Positions 46,271-55,327 of a stretch of 64,000 nucleotides of DNA are shown here, piece after piece. Origin of the DNA: Vibrio chagasii (GTDB taxonomy: Bacteria > Pseudomonadota > Gammaproteobacteria > Enterobacterales > Vibrionaceae); contig NZ_AP025466.1 in NCBI RefSeq assembly GCF_024347355.1, positions 620,001 through 684,000 on the forward strand, given 5' to 3'. Position numbers and translations under genes: made by a program. The notes under the pieces were generated by a model, which did not search any database, was not told the DNA's origin, and saw nothing but the letters and a program-made list of their open reading frames with translations. Numbering within the stretch: the first letter of the stretch is position 1; every line of letters begins with the position of its first letter.

Positions 46271-47053
46271 TTAGTGCTTTGGTTTGAAAGTCACTTGGTA
46301 CTCTCCGATACCATCATAAGCAACGGTTGTTAGCTCATTGAAGTCAAGCTCAACCACACCACAGTAAGACCCTGTAATGATTGCCTCACCCGCTTCAAAA
46401 CTGACTCCACGCTTGGTCATCGTATCGATCAACCAGTAAACGGGATTTTGAGCTAATACGTTAGGGTGGGTGCCAGAAAATGCCTGTACTTTTTCAGCTT
46501 GAGTTATAGCCACTTCGACCTTGGCAGCAGAAAACGCTTTATCTTTCTCTATCTCAGGACCAAGAAACAAGCCTTGGTTTGCCAAGCAATCGGCTAAAAC
46601 CTCGTAAAACTCCGCTCCACTGTCATCAGCAAAGCGAGATTGAATTAACTCAAGTGCCATATGGCAAGATCCAATGGCATCATTGACTTGTGCTTCGCTG
46701 TAGCCATTTGAGTTTGCAGGCAAAGGCTTAGCCAGTACAAAAGCGATTTCTGGCTCTACTCGGGCTACCTCTTTACCTGGCACTGAACCTGTGTCTGCGA
46801 ACAATTCACAAATTTCACCTTGCTGCACGTTGTCAGCGAAAATAGGCGCTACGATAAATTTGTTTTCTGCAAGAGGTAACAGACATTTCCAGCCCCCCAC
46901 TTTATCTGTGCGAATTTCAATCATGGATTCTTGAATAGCTAACGCATCATCTAAACTGGTTGGGCGATATGGTTCGATTAATCTTGGCGCTTTAGTTCCC
47001 GCTGTGCGACGGCTTAATAACTCTTTAGCCGCATGCTCAAATACACTTGTCAT
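46271..47053 (-). CDS. 2-keto-4-pentenoate hydratase family protein
   Basis: 260 residues of the MhpD/hydratase-decarboxylase family (fumarylacetoacetase-like fold): VEPEIAFVLAKPLP with the metal-binding E-x-E pattern, then ALELIQSRF and ITGSYCG. It should add water to a 2-hydroxydienoate in aromatic or related catabolism, but no other meta-cleavage gene is near. An IS3-type element sits 157 bases upstream of its start and splits the hairpin that used to separate it from the DUF3861-like gene. Confidence 0.82.
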   Translation of the reverse strand: MTSVFEHAAKELLSRRTAGTKAPRLIEPYRPTSLDDALAIQESMIEIRTDKVGGWKCLLPLAENKFIVAPIFADNVQQGEICELFADTGSVPGKEVARVEPEIAFVLAKPLPANSNGYSEAQVNDAIGSCHMALELIQSRFADDSGAEFYEVLADCLANQGLFLGPEIEKDKAFSAAKVEVAITQAEKVQAFSGTHPNVLAQNPVYWLIDTMTKRGVSFEAGEAIITGSYCGVVELDFNELTTVAYDGIGEYQVTFKPKH

Positions 47054-47196
47054 AATATACCGTTTAATTTAGAACGATTAGAAATAGGCTTGGGCAATGG
47101 CACCACTCATGCGATGGTTGCACCATAAAGTGTTCAAAGGCCTATTGTCACATGTCCCGCAAGTGAACACATACCGCTAAGTCAATATATTAAAAG

Positions 47197-47207
47197 AAAA
47201 GCCAGCA
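47197..47207. terminator. Left arm of a terminator split by the IS
   Basis: AAAAGCCAGCA (47197-47207) is the exact complement of TGCTGGCTTTT at 48650-48660. Without the IS and one CCT copy the arms would sit 14 bases apart, forming a standard factor-independent terminator for the minus-strand DUF3861-like gene. Confidence 0.8.
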
Positions 47208-47256
47208 CCTTGAACTGACCCCCAATAGTTGGACACCAATTATTGGGGGTCTTTTT

Positions 47257-47778
47257 ATGTCCAAATATAGCCGAGAGCTAAAATGTATCATTGCTAAGCA
47301 ATATTTAGATGGCACGTCATCTCGCTACTTAGCAAAACAATATTCAATCCCTTTAAGACAGATACGGTATTGGGCTCAAGTCTTTGCCATCCATGGTACT
47401 GATTCATTTTTACCAACTAAGCATGCTGCTTCTGCTCAGACAAAGCGAAAAGCATTGAATTTAATGTGGACGAATGAATGGTCTCTCACGCACACTAGCG
47501 CAGTATTAAACCTCTCATCCCCTGGGATACTCTCTGTCTGGCTCAAAAGATTTAATGAGCTCGGTATCAAAGGGCTCAAAATGGGCCAGAAAGGAAGACC
47601 CTCAATGAAACAGCACCCTCAACGTACGACTAAGCCTGATGATGAAATGACACTTGAGGAGCTAAAAGAGGAATTGGTCTACTTGCGAACCGAGAATGCC
47701 GTTCTAAAAAAGTTGGAAGAGTTGGAGCAGGAAAAAAAAGTCGAACAAAGAAAAAGCGATGATAGCTCTAACTCTTAA
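47257..47778 (+). CDS. IS3-family transposase OrfA
   Basis: 173 residues: an HTH region (SSRYLAKQYSIPLRQIRYWA), a second HTH-like segment and a C-terminal leucine-zipper-like coiled coil (LEELKEELVYLRTENAVLKKL). It binds the IS ends and multimerises with OrfB. It ends shortly after a run of eight As (47732-47739), the usual place for recoding to OrfB. It overlaps OrfB by 20 nt. Confidence 0.9.
   Translation: MSKYSRELKCIIAKQYLDGTSSRYLAKQYSIPLRQIRYWAQVFAIHGTDSFLPTKHAASAQTKRKALNLMWTNEWSLTHTSAVLNLSSPGILSVWLKRFNELGIKGLKMGQKGRPSMKQHPQRTTKPDDEMTLEELKEELVYLRTENAVLKKLEELEQEKKVEQRKSDDSSNS
47732..47740 (+). promoter_or_regulatory. Possible slippery A8G site in the transposase
   Basis: Eight As then G lie within the OrfA/OrfB region where both frames are open. 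Loss of one A in the RNA would join OrfA to OrfB in frame. A -1 ribosomal shift here would instead hit a TGA within about 10 codons. Confidence 0.4.
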
Positions 47779-48604
47779 AAGCAAGTACCCGTTAAAGCAC
47801 TTACTGCACACTCTACAGCTAGCAAAAAGTGTCTTTTATTACCAGGCTCAAACGAGCAAGCGCCCAAATAGCTACGAACGTGAGCTGCGGTTGATAAAGT
47901 CAATTTATCATGAGCAGAAGGGACGATATGGCTACCGCCGTATTCACTTGGAACTAAAAAATCAGGGGGTCATGCTTAATCACAAAACGGTTCAAAGGCT
48001 TATGGCTCAGCTCAACCTTAAATCGACGGTCAGGATTAAAAAGTATCGTTCATATCGAGGAGAGTCTGGAACAGTAGCTCCTAACGTGCTTGAAAGAGAT
48101 TTTAGTGCGACTCAACCCGATGAAAAATGGGTAACTGATGTCACGGAGTTCAAAGTAAAAGAGCAGAAAGTATACTTGTCTCCCGTTGTCGACTTGTTTA
48201 CTCAGGAGGTGGTTGCTTATAGAGTGGCCAAAAATGCCTGCTTGCCGCTTGTCACGGATATGCTGGCGGAGGCTATATCAAAACTGAACCCCAACTCAAA
48301 GCCAATTATACATAGCGATCAAGGTTGGCAATATCGCCATCGACAGTATCAGAAAAAGATAGCGGAGAGTGGGTTAACGCAAAGCATGTCGAGAAAAGGT
48401 AACTGCTTGGATAATGCGGTTGCTGAAAACTTTTTTGCTTTACTCAAAACAGAGATGTATCACAACCAAAGCTTTGAAGATGCAGATGCTCTGATAGAGC
48501 AAATTAAAGAATACATCGAGTACTACAATACCAAACGTATAAAAGTGAAACTAAAAGGCCTGACTCCGATAGAATATCGAACTCAGGCCTTGAAAGCCGC
48601 TTAA
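47759..48604 (+). CDS. IS3-family transposase OrfB (DDE integrase)
   Basis: 281 residues of the rve/DDE fold: WVTDVTEFKV supplies the first Asp, IIHSDQGWQYRH the second and NCLDNAVAENFFALLKTEM the Glu. An N-terminal HTH_21 segment (HEQKGRYGYRRIHLEL) precedes it. It is in the +1 frame relative to OrfA, not the -1 frame usual for IS3 elements, and is open upstream through the A8 run. The fusion could arise by transcriptional slippage, or OrfB may be made alone by coupling. Confidence 0.9.
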   Translation: MIALTLKSKYPLKHLLHTLQLAKSVFYYQAQTSKRPNSYERELRLIKSIYHEQKGRYGYRRIHLELKNQGVMLNHKTVQRLMAQLNLKSTVRIKKYRSYRGESGTVAPNVLERDFSATQPDEKWVTDVTEFKVKEQKVYLSPVVDLFTQEVVAYRVAKNACLPLVTDMLAEAISKLNPNSKPIIHSDQGWQYRHRQYQKKIAESGLTQSMSRKGNCLDNAVAENFFALLKTEMYHNQSFEDADALIEQIKEYIEYYNTKRIKVKLKGLTPIEYRTQALKAA

Positions 48605-48649
48605 CAGAAATGTCCAACTTTACGGGGTCACTTCACCTGATGATCAGAT

Positions 48650-48660
48650 TGCTGGCTTTT
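48650..48660. terminator. Right arm of the IS-split terminator
   Basis: TGCTGGCTTTT, the partner of 47197-47207, is now 1.4 kb away because of the IS. It is nearest the end of the DUF3861-like gene (48686), which it once terminated on the minus strand. Confidence 0.8.
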
Positions 48661-48685
48661 TGAATATGTCATTGCCGGACAAGCG

Positions 48686-48997
48686 CTACGCGCCTTTCAG
48701 CGTCTTCTTAAGATTTTGCATGAAGTTTCTGAAGTGAGGCATGAAAGCCACAAACAGAGGGTGTTTTCTGTCTTGCATCATCAACGGTCCCAGTAAGCGA
48801 ATACTTACACCTAGTCTCGTTGCGGATTGCTCGTCTAAGCCACTGTCCTGCTTAATCTTATCTACAATCGCGAACATGTTTTCTCTGTCTTCAATTTCAA
48901 ACTGCATGGTTTGCAGTTCACGATCTTCCTTGATGTTCACTTCTTCGATAGTGATACGGTAGTGATTGTGTTTGCCTGTGATTGTTTGCATCGTCAT
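48686..48997 (-). CDS. DUF3861-like small protein
   Basis: 103 residues, soluble, with an IEEVNIKEDRELQTMQFEIEDRENMF core and a basic C-terminus. It resembles the DUF3861 family by memory; no function is known. It is divergent from the MarR regulator and shares the intergenic region with its twin operators, so MarR control is likely. Its original terminator is the hairpin now split by the IS. Confidence 0.7.
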   Translation of the reverse strand: MTMQTITGKHNHYRITIEEVNIKEDRELQTMQFEIEDRENMFAIVDKIKQDSGLDEQSATRLGVSIRLLGPLMMQDRKHPLFVAFMPHFRNFMQNLKKTLKGA

Positions 48998-49030
48998 TAC
49001 TGTCTCCTAACTTGAATTTACGAAAAATTA

Positions 49031-49075
49031 AGTTGATAATATCAACTATAAATAAAGTAGTTGATATTGTCAACT
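49031..49075. promoter_or_regulatory. Twin MarR operators
   Basis: AGTTGATAATATCAACT (49031-49047) and AGTTGATATTGTCAACT (49059-49075) are two near-identical 17-bp palindromes, 28 bases centre to centre, between the divergent DUF3861-like and MarR genes. The length and AGTTGA...TCAACT arms are typical of MarR-family sites. They probably bind the adjacent regulator and control both genes. Confidence 0.8.
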
Positions 49076-49094
49076 ATATTTCTAAGGATCGTTT

Positions 49095-49529
49095 ATGTCT
49101 GATAACACATCGTTAGAGTCTATCTTTCGCTTAGTACACTCTTTGAAGCGTCAAATGAGTGAACAGATTGAGAGCTTGGATTCTGAGATCGCACCTATGA
49201 ATATTCGTGTCATGAAGATCATTACTAAGAAATCTCCATGTACGGCTATCGATATCGCGCACTTCCTAAACCGCGATAAAGCACAGGTCACGAGATTAGT
49301 TAATGCGTTGATAAATCAAGAACTTGTGAAGAAGTCTCCAAACCCTGAAGACAAACGTAGCCAGTTGTTGGTGCTGACTAATAAAGGTGAAGAGATCATG
49401 ACTAAGGTTTCGAATATTGATCGAGAGATGCTACAGAGAATGACTAAAGGCATGAACGAAGATGAGCTAGAACAGTTCAGCCAAATAGCGAGCAAAATGG
49501 CTAAGAATCTGGAAGATTGCGCTAAGTAG
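49095..49529 (+). CDS. MarR-family transcriptional regulator
   Basis: 144 residues with the MarR winged helix: SPCTAIDIAHFLNRDKAQVTRLVNALI, a wing with PEDKRSQLLVLT, and helices for dimerisation at both ends. It should repress the divergent operon and itself through the twin palindromes just upstream, and release on a small ligand. The ATG has AAGGAT seven bases before it. A strong terminator follows. Confidence 0.9.
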   Translation: MSDNTSLESIFRLVHSLKRQMSEQIESLDSEIAPMNIRVMKIITKKSPCTAIDIAHFLNRDKAQVTRLVNALINQELVKKSPNPEDKRSQLLVLTNKGEEIMTKVSNIDREMLQRMTKGMNEDELEQFSQIASKMAKNLEDCAK

Positions 49530-49568
49530 AAGAAGCCCTTTCAAACAAACCACTCATTTCAAAAAGCA

Positions 49569-49603
49569 AAAACGCCACCGAATCGTGCGATTGGTGGCGT
49601 TTT
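49569..49603. terminator. Bidirectional terminator
   Basis: AAAACGCCACC (49569-49579) and GGTGGCGTTTT (49593-49603), with an inner AATCG/CGATT helix, lie between the MarR and MBL-fold genes. Confidence 0.9.
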
Positions 49604-49660
49604 GTGTATCAGCTGGTTCTATAGATTCGCGCTATGAAGACATCGATTAAAATAGTCGTT

Positions 49661-50722
49661 CTAGTTTAATGCCAATTTCCACCAGGCTTGCACAGGTACT
49701 GGTTCTGAAATTACTAAACGTTCCCCCATCACAGGGCTTACCATCTGTACGTCTCGCTCTTTACTTATCGCCAAAGCTTGTTCCATTGGGTCTTGCCAGT
49801 CGTGCATGGAAAGATCAAACGTACTGTTGTGGATTGGCATCATCACTTTCCCTTGAAGGTCGATGTGCGCTTGAACGCTTTGCTCTGGAAACATATGAAT
49901 ATCGGCCCAAAGTGAGTTGTACGCACCCGTTTCTACCATGGTCAAATCAAACGGCCCGAAACGTTCACCAATCTCTTTAAAGCCATTGAAATAACCAGAG
50001 TCACCACTAAAGAATACTTTCTTATCTGAAGCGTTAATCACCCAGCTACCCCATAGGGTTTGGTCACGGTCGAGCAAGCCACGACCAGAGAAATGTTGGG
50101 TTGGAGTCAAAGTAAACTCGATGTCGGCAGCTATTGCTGATTCCCACCAGTTCAACTCAATGATCTTTGCTTTATCCACGCCCCACTTTTCAAGTAGTGC
50201 ACCAACTCTGAGTGGCACCAAGAATGTTCCCACTTTATCGGCTAATACTTTAACTGCACCTTTATCTAAATGGTCGTAATGATCATGGCTGATCACTACC
50301 ACATCAATATCAGGTAATTCTTGTAGTGAAATTGGTGTTGGGTGGAAACGCTTTGGTCCCATCCATTGGACTGGTGATGCGCGATCACTGAACACAGGGT
50401 CAGTCATCACTAACTTACCATCGAGCTTCATCATCACGCTTGAGTGACCTAAGCGGTACGCAACGTCTTCTTGCTCTTCAATCAGCTGTTCTGCTGTCAT
50501 GGGAACGAGAGGCAATGCGGTTCGTGGCACTGGCTCATCTCTTTCTACAGTTACATACGCCTTCAAGATTGAAAAAATATCAGACATGCCCGACTTGTAC
50601 TCTAACTCACTGTTAGCAAACTTCTTCGGAAGCTTATCTAGATTGTCATTTGATTGTGAACCTGTGCTTACGATAGCGACCACGGCAAGTACTCCTAAAA
50701 TCGGTAATAGATATTTTTTCAT
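49661..50722 (-). CDS. Membrane-anchored MBL-fold hydrolase (NAPE-PLD/RomA-like)
   Basis: 353 residues from ATG 50722, with AAGAGAT before it; an upstream ATG at 50758 would add 12 residues and place a charged stretch before the signal. An uncleaved or cleaved hydrophobic N-terminus (YLLPILGVLAVVAIVST) suggests a periplasmic location. The beta-lactamase-fold metal motif is SHDHYDHLD, with FSGDSGYF and a late IHNSTFDL. The length and motif order fit NAPE-PLD/RomA-like phosphodiesterases. The substrate is unknown. It is convergent with MarR. Confidence 0.85.
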   Translation of the reverse strand: MKKYLLPILGVLAVVAIVSTGSQSNDNLDKLPKKFANSELEYKSGMSDIFSILKAYVTVERDEPVPRTALPLVPMTAEQLIEEQEDVAYRLGHSSVMMKLDGKLVMTDPVFSDRASPVQWMGPKRFHPTPISLQELPDIDVVVISHDHYDHLDKGAVKVLADKVGTFLVPLRVGALLEKWGVDKAKIIELNWWESAIAADIEFTLTPTQHFSGRGLLDRDQTLWGSWVINASDKKVFFSGDSGYFNGFKEIGERFGPFDLTMVETGAYNSLWADIHMFPEQSVQAHIDLQGKVMMPIHNSTFDLSMHDWQDPMEQALAISKERDVQMVSPVMGERLVISEPVPVQAWWKLALN

Positions 50723-51000
50723 TGGTATCTCTTCAACTGTTGGGAAAACCCAACTCAAAAACTACACTGATTAGTTTACATACCAAAAAACAAAAGTAAA
50801 CCAGCGAGTGTAATTTTTTGTTCGTCAAATTTAGAAGAGAAGCACTCCGTATATCGAGCACAGACCAATGTGGACATCTTAAATCTGTACAAATATCGCA
50901 CAGCACTCATTTCTAGACTTCATTTATTGACCAGAAAGTCAGGTTTCAATTAACATTGCATTTACAAATGGAATTGAATCTTTTTAGAAGGGAATCTAAA

Positions 51001-52899
51001 TTGCAATTGACTATACGAACCAAAGCGATACTGGCGACAATCGTCGCTGCTCTTGCCATTATTAGCGTGATGGGAGTGTATTCATTTCAATCAAGCCGGG
51101 CTATTTTGATTGATAGAACCTTCGAGCGAGAATTACCAGCTTCACTCGGCGAGGTGAGTAATGAAATAAACCTCAAGTTGGAAACTCCTATACTTGCATC
51201 AAAGATGATGACGCTTTCGCCTTTAATGCAACAAACCAGACTTTCGGAACAAGAGCTTCGAACCTATCTTCAATCTGTTAAAAGCGAGTTCAACGCGAAC
51301 AGTGCCTATTACGTTTCCAACGAAGCAAGCACTTACTACACCCATAACGGCGTGCTAAAAACGATCTCTACCAATAAACAAAGCGACCAATGGTTCTATC
51401 GATTCATCGAGTCAAATCAGCCATTTGAGCTCTCTTTAGATATTGATGCAGCCACCGGAATTCCGGCACTGTTTGTTAACTATGCAGTCACTCGCAATGG
51501 CGAACGTATTGGCGTGACTGGCATTGGCTTAACGTTGGAAAGTATTACTCAATTGATCAGCAACTATAGCGTCGGAGAAAGCGGTATTGTTTTTCTTGTC
51601 GATCGACAAGGGAGCATCAAGGTTCACCCAGATAAGAACCTGATTGGACGTTCACTAGACTCTGTAGGCATTAAAGCTAGTCAGTTAATCGGCAGTAAAC
51701 AAACTGTCGTTCATGAGGCCATCGTCGATGGTCAGCCGCAAATTCTGGGTTCCAAAGCGATGCCAGGCATAGGTTGGACTCTGATTACGCAAATTCCCAA
51801 GCAAGATGTACTAGGTGAATTAAACGGCTTTAGCCAAACCGTCATCTTTATGGCTCTACTCATTGCAGCCATCTATACGCCGATCGCTGCATGGGCGACT
51901 AACAAGCTCTTACTGCCGTTTGTGGAAGTGGCCGAGCGATTACAACAGATAGGGAAAGGCGGTGGTGACCTCACCTTTCGCTTAGATGATTCTCGACATG
52001 ACGAAATTGGACAAATCGCGAAAGGCTACAATCAATTCGTGCAATATCTAAGTGACTTACTCAAAGATGTCTCAAACACAGGAGTCCAAATCTCTGAATC
52101 GATCCAAGGTGTCGATCATATGGCGCAGTCGATGGAGCAAGACATCAAACAACAAACCAGCCAGATCGAACAAGTTGCAACAGCCATTCATGAGATGGGT
52201 GCCAGCTCAGACGAAATCGCACAAAACGCTAATGGTGCCGCCGACAGTGCACAACATGCAGCGAGTGCAATCAGCATTGGACAAAAGTCCGTTTCTGTCA
52301 CTTCAGAAAGCATTGAACATATGAACAAGCAGCTCGATGACACAACGGAAATTATCAATCAACTCGCTCAAGATGCGAACTCTATCGATACCGTGTTAGA
52401 TGTCATCAATAGTGTCTCTGAACAAACCAACCTACTAGCCCTTAATGCAGCGATAGAAGCCGCTCGCGCAGGCGAACAAGGTAGAGGTTTTGCGGTGGTA
52501 GCAGACGAAGTAAGAACCCTCGCCTCACGAAGCCAAGCGTCGACCGAAGAGATTCGAGGTATTATTGAAAAGCTTCAGCAGCGTACTCAACAAGCCGTGA
52601 CAGCCATCGAAACCAGCACCACACTTGGCAGTAAGTGTCAGGTCGAAGCCTCCAACTCAGAGCTACAACTCTCGAGCATTTCTCATAGTGTCGATCAGAT
52701 GAATGCAATGAACATGCAGATCGCTTCAGCAACGGGCCAGCAATCTAACGTCATCAACGAGATCTCACCGCACATCTCTGGCATTTCTGAAATAGCCAGG
52801 GAGAGCGATAGCATGATTGAGAAAACGGCTCAGGAGTGCCAAAACTTGCGGGCTAAGGCGATGCATCTAACGAGTTTGGTTTCTCAATTTAAATGTTAG
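51001..52899 (+). CDS. Methyl-accepting chemotaxis protein, dCache type
   Basis: 632 residues from TTG 51001, which has AGAAGGGA seven bases upstream; earlier in-frame starts at 50956 (TTG) and 50968 (ATG) lack this. TM1 lies at about 9-30, a double-Cache periplasmic domain at 35-275, TM2 at about 275-300, then HAMP and a long signalling domain with the conserved hairpin [32 protein letters not shown]. It senses a small ligand outside the cell; the ligand is unknown. It converges with the SgrR-like gene. Confidence 0.88.
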   Translation: MQLTIRTKAILATIVAALAIISVMGVYSFQSSRAILIDRTFERELPASLGEVSNEINLKLETPILASKMMTLSPLMQQTRLSEQELRTYLQSVKSEFNANSAYYVSNEASTYYTHNGVLKTISTNKQSDQWFYRFIESNQPFELSLDIDAATGIPALFVNYAVTRNGERIGVTGIGLTLESITQLISNYSVGESGIVFLVDRQGSIKVHPDKNLIGRSLDSVGIKASQLIGSKQTVVHEAIVDGQPQILGSKAMPGIGWTLITQIPKQDVLGELNGFSQTVIFMALLIAAIYTPIAAWATNKLLLPFVEVAERLQQIGKGGGDLTFRLDDSRHDEIGQIAKGYNQFVQYLSDLLKDVSNTGVQISESIQGVDHMAQSMEQDIKQQTSQIEQVATAIHEMGASSDEIAQNANGAADSAQHAASAISIGQKSVSVTSESIEHMNKQLDDTTEIINQLAQDANSIDTVLDVINSVSEQTNLLALNAAIEAARAGEQGRGFAVVADEVRTLASRSQASTEEIRGIIEKLQQRTQQAVTAIETSTTLGSKCQVEASNSELQLSSISHSVDQMNAMNMQIASATGQQSNVINEISPHISGISEIARESDSMIEKTAQECQNLRAKAMHLTSLVSQFKC

Positions 52900-52940
52900 C
52901 TTCAATGGAACGCGAAATACGCTGACCACTTCCACTCAAG

Positions 52941-54725
52941 TTAGTCAGCAGACCATACATTCTTGAAATCTGGCCATCCCCAGTTGGTGATGGCTACGTT
53001 TTTCAGAATCCCTTGGAAACGCACGTTTTGTAAGTGATGGAACATCGGGACTAACCAATAATCAGAAATCAGTGTCGATGCAATAGGTTCCAACTCAGCC
53101 AAGTAATCCGGCAATTCAACCGTTGCTTTGTGCTGATCTAATCGTTGCTTAAGCCAATCACTGTTCATCTCGCCGAGTGCGGAATGCAATACAGGGTCAT
53201 TCATCAACCACGAGAACAACGAAGATGGCGCATTGTCATCGAGGTTCAAATTACACAACACCAAGTCTTCTTTTAAATCGCCCGTCTGAGAAAGCTGAGC
53301 TAATTCTCGAAAACTGTAGGTATTCACCTCAACTTCCACACCGTGTCTTTTAAGAATATCTGACACCGAAATAGCGCATCGATAGAGGGCATAGTAGTTA
53401 TAAACCGCAATGCTCAACTTCTTAGGCAACTCAGTCTCTCTAGAGGGCGTTCGATACAGCTTCTGCCAACTTGGCAATATGTTCTGAGCCAAAGAGACAC
53501 TGAATAAGCCTTGGTTTTGCTCCAGTTGCGTCAAAATAGCCTGTGGGTTTGCAAGTGATGATAGATACTTACGTTGTGCATCACTTAACGAGTTAGCCGC
53601 TGAGTTTTGGTTAAATAGAATAAACAGACAACCGTCTTCGATTCGACTGCGAAGCCCGTCTGTTTCAGCAGACACCAACTCCGTGTCGCTCTTTCCTAAT
53701 TGATGAAAACAGGCCGAATCTTCATACGGTGACACCTGCATCTGGCTATCATCGAATCGAGCGCTACCAGTCATCGATTCTTCAAACTGCCAAATGGTCA
53801 CCTCATCGGTTAAAGAGCGACAACCGTAAAAGTGTTCGAATGCCGAGAGCTTGATGCGCTCGCTGTTGGTTTCAACCACTCTAAAAGGGCCTGTACCAAT
53901 CACAGCATGAGAAGCTGAGTTTAATGATGAAGGTTCACGAGTTACCTGTGCTGCCGGTTGAATTGAATATTTAACGCCAGCCAACAAACCTGCAAAGCCA
54001 GTATCCGCTTGGGTTAACTTAAAACTGATCCTTAATGGCTGCTCACTGAAAATGGAAGAGACATGAGCCAACTCAGCTTGATAAAAATGCAGAGCTTGTA
54101 AAGCAGTAAACAAAGCAACTAACTGTTTGGCATCAACAGGCTGCCCATCATGGAACGTCAAACCGGGGCGCAAGTAGAAAGTCCAAACCAATTGCTTAGT
54201 GTCATATTCCCAATGGTGAGCTAATTCAGGCTTCAGTTCGCCCTTGCCGTTACATGTCACCAAGCAGCTAAACACTTGTCTGATCAAAAATCGCTCACTA
54301 CTGCGATGTATATGATGTGGAAACAGATCCTCAAACTTGCGTTTATAGGTTAATTGAACATGCAAGAGACCTTCACGCATGGTCGCGCCGGAAGTTTCTT
54401 GCAGTAAAGAACTAAACACAGTACGGTCATTGTCCAATATCGAGAGTGCTTTTTCATACTTGCCCTGCTCTATCAGCTTACTCGCGACATGCTGAGCCAA
54501 TTCTGAGTTGCTAAAACGCAGTGTTAAGTTAGAGCGTTGATTCCTGCCAACTTTTGGTTCCCACACGACCCATTCTGCTTGATGCATTTTGCCTAACAGG
54601 GTTCGAGCATGGCGCAAGCTTGTAAACAACTTATCTGCCACTTCCGTCAAGGTCACGGAGTGAGAAATGTTTGGCTCGAACGATTCTAGCCGCGTGTAGT
54701 AACGCATCATGTTTAGATCAGACAA
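52941..54725 (-). CDS. SgrR-like transcriptional regulator
   Basis: 594 residues. The N-terminus is a DNA-binding domain (TLTEVADKLFTSLRHARTLLGKMHQ) followed by a long SBP_bac_5-type solute-binding domain, the fusion that defines SgrR. In enteric bacteria SgrR activates the divergent sgrS RNA gene during glucose-phosphate stress. Here too a small divergent transcription unit follows (54921-55112). A signal peptide is absent, as expected for the regulator form. The gene converges with the chemotaxis receptor gene. Confidence 0.85.
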   Translation of the reverse strand: MSDLNMMRYYTRLESFEPNISHSVTLTEVADKLFTSLRHARTLLGKMHQAEWVVWEPKVGRNQRSNLTLRFSNSELAQHVASKLIEQGKYEKALSILDNDRTVFSSLLQETSGATMREGLLHVQLTYKRKFEDLFPHHIHRSSERFLIRQVFSCLVTCNGKGELKPELAHHWEYDTKQLVWTFYLRPGLTFHDGQPVDAKQLVALFTALQALHFYQAELAHVSSIFSEQPLRISFKLTQADTGFAGLLAGVKYSIQPAAQVTREPSSLNSASHAVIGTGPFRVVETNSERIKLSAFEHFYGCRSLTDEVTIWQFEESMTGSARFDDSQMQVSPYEDSACFHQLGKSDTELVSAETDGLRSRIEDGCLFILFNQNSAANSLSDAQRKYLSSLANPQAILTQLEQNQGLFSVSLAQNILPSWQKLYRTPSRETELPKKLSIAVYNYYALYRCAISVSDILKRHGVEVEVNTYSFRELAQLSQTGDLKEDLVLCNLNLDDNAPSSLFSWLMNDPVLHSALGEMNSDWLKQRLDQHKATVELPDYLAELEPIASTLISDYWLVPMFHHLQNVRFQGILKNVAITNWGWPDFKNVWSAD

Positions 54726-54759
54726 ATAATGAACCTTTTAAACGTAGCTCTTCCTAATT

Positions 54760-54920
54760 AAGCCCATTATAAAACACAATCGTAAAAAAGTAGTGCGATA
54801 TGACTAAAACAGGAACAACCAATAAAAATATCCTCTGTTTTTTAGTTCCTCTTAATTAACCATAATGAACGGGTCAGCAACAAACCATAGGTTGTCAATA
54901 AAGCCTAACTAGAGAGAGTA
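54760..54920. promoter_or_regulatory. SgrR-like/small-ORF divergent promoter region
   Basis: AAACAG and CTGTTT arms, and AGGAAC/GTTCCT arms, lie between about 54805 and 54860, giving interleaved inverted repeats typical of a regulator site between divergent genes. No clean -35/-10 was placed. Binding by the SgrR-like protein is inference. Confidence 0.4.
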
Positions 54921-55025
54921 ATGACCATGAGAAAATACTATCTTAACAAGCTAAAAAGCACCTGCAGTAAGCTCGAAAGAGAAGCACTACGAACACTTAT
55001 AGATCTATGTAACTGGCGTTATTAG
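54921..55025 (+). CDS. Small ORF (34 aa) divergent from SgrR-like gene, SgrT-like candidate
   Basis: ATG 54921 has AGAGAGAG just upstream. It encodes 34 residues beginning MTMRKYYLNKLKST, with aromatic, leucine-rich and basic character, ending DLCNWRY. Its place beside an SgrR-like gene matches sgrS/sgrT in enterics, and the MR-aromatic-aromatic start recalls SgrT, but similarity is weak. If true, it would block glucose PTS transport. It could also be an unrelated small protein. Confidence 0.5.
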   Translation: MTMRKYYLNKLKSTCSKLEREALRTLIDLCNWRY

Positions 55026-55049
55026 TACACTTTTTAGCACCGAGTAAAC

Positions 55050-55112
55050 GCGAGTTGAGTACAGCCTAATATGCTCCTACCCCCAATATGAGTTAGGTCT
55101 CAACTCGCTTTT
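55050..55112 (+). ncRNA. Terminator-like hairpin with C-rich loop downstream of the small ORF
   Basis: GCGAGTTGAG (55050-55059) pairs with CTCAACTCGC (55099-55108), with an inner CCTAA/TTAGG helix and a T-run. The loop carries CTCCTACCCCC (55074-55084), an exposed anti-Shine-Dalgarno-like run that is a common seed type in Hfq-dependent small RNAs. It may be the 3' part of a dual-function RNA including the 34-aa ORF. The RNA call is inference; the terminator is solid. Confidence 0.5.
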
Positions 55113-55327
55113 CCATTCCAATTCCCCTCTCAAGCCTGCTGTACCAATAGCTCACACAATCGATAAATTTCCATTGTCGACTCGACAAATTTAATTCGTT
55201 TTCTTAGTTGAACGAAAAGCCTTAAGGTTCGCCCCGAAGCAAGCAAGGAGCCTCAGAAAAAACTGAAAGCTCAGCTAACAACTAATTTATTTGCAGTTAC
55301 CAATCAGGTATTAACTAAGGAAACGCC

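Larger units (their letters stand above)
47211..48635 (+). mobile_element. IS3-family insertion sequence, complete, 1425 bp
   Basis: The ends are 25-bp imperfect inverted repeats: TGAACTGACCCCCAATAG... at 47211-47235 and ...TTTACGGGGTCACTTCA at 48611-48635. A 3-bp target duplication CCT flanks it (47208-47210 and 48636-48638). It encodes OrfA (HTH) and OrfB (DDE integrase), the IS3-family layout; the length and domains point to the IS150-like group. The insertion site is the loop of a terminator hairpin. The intact ends, duplication and open frames suggest a recent, possibly active copy. Confidence 0.92.
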
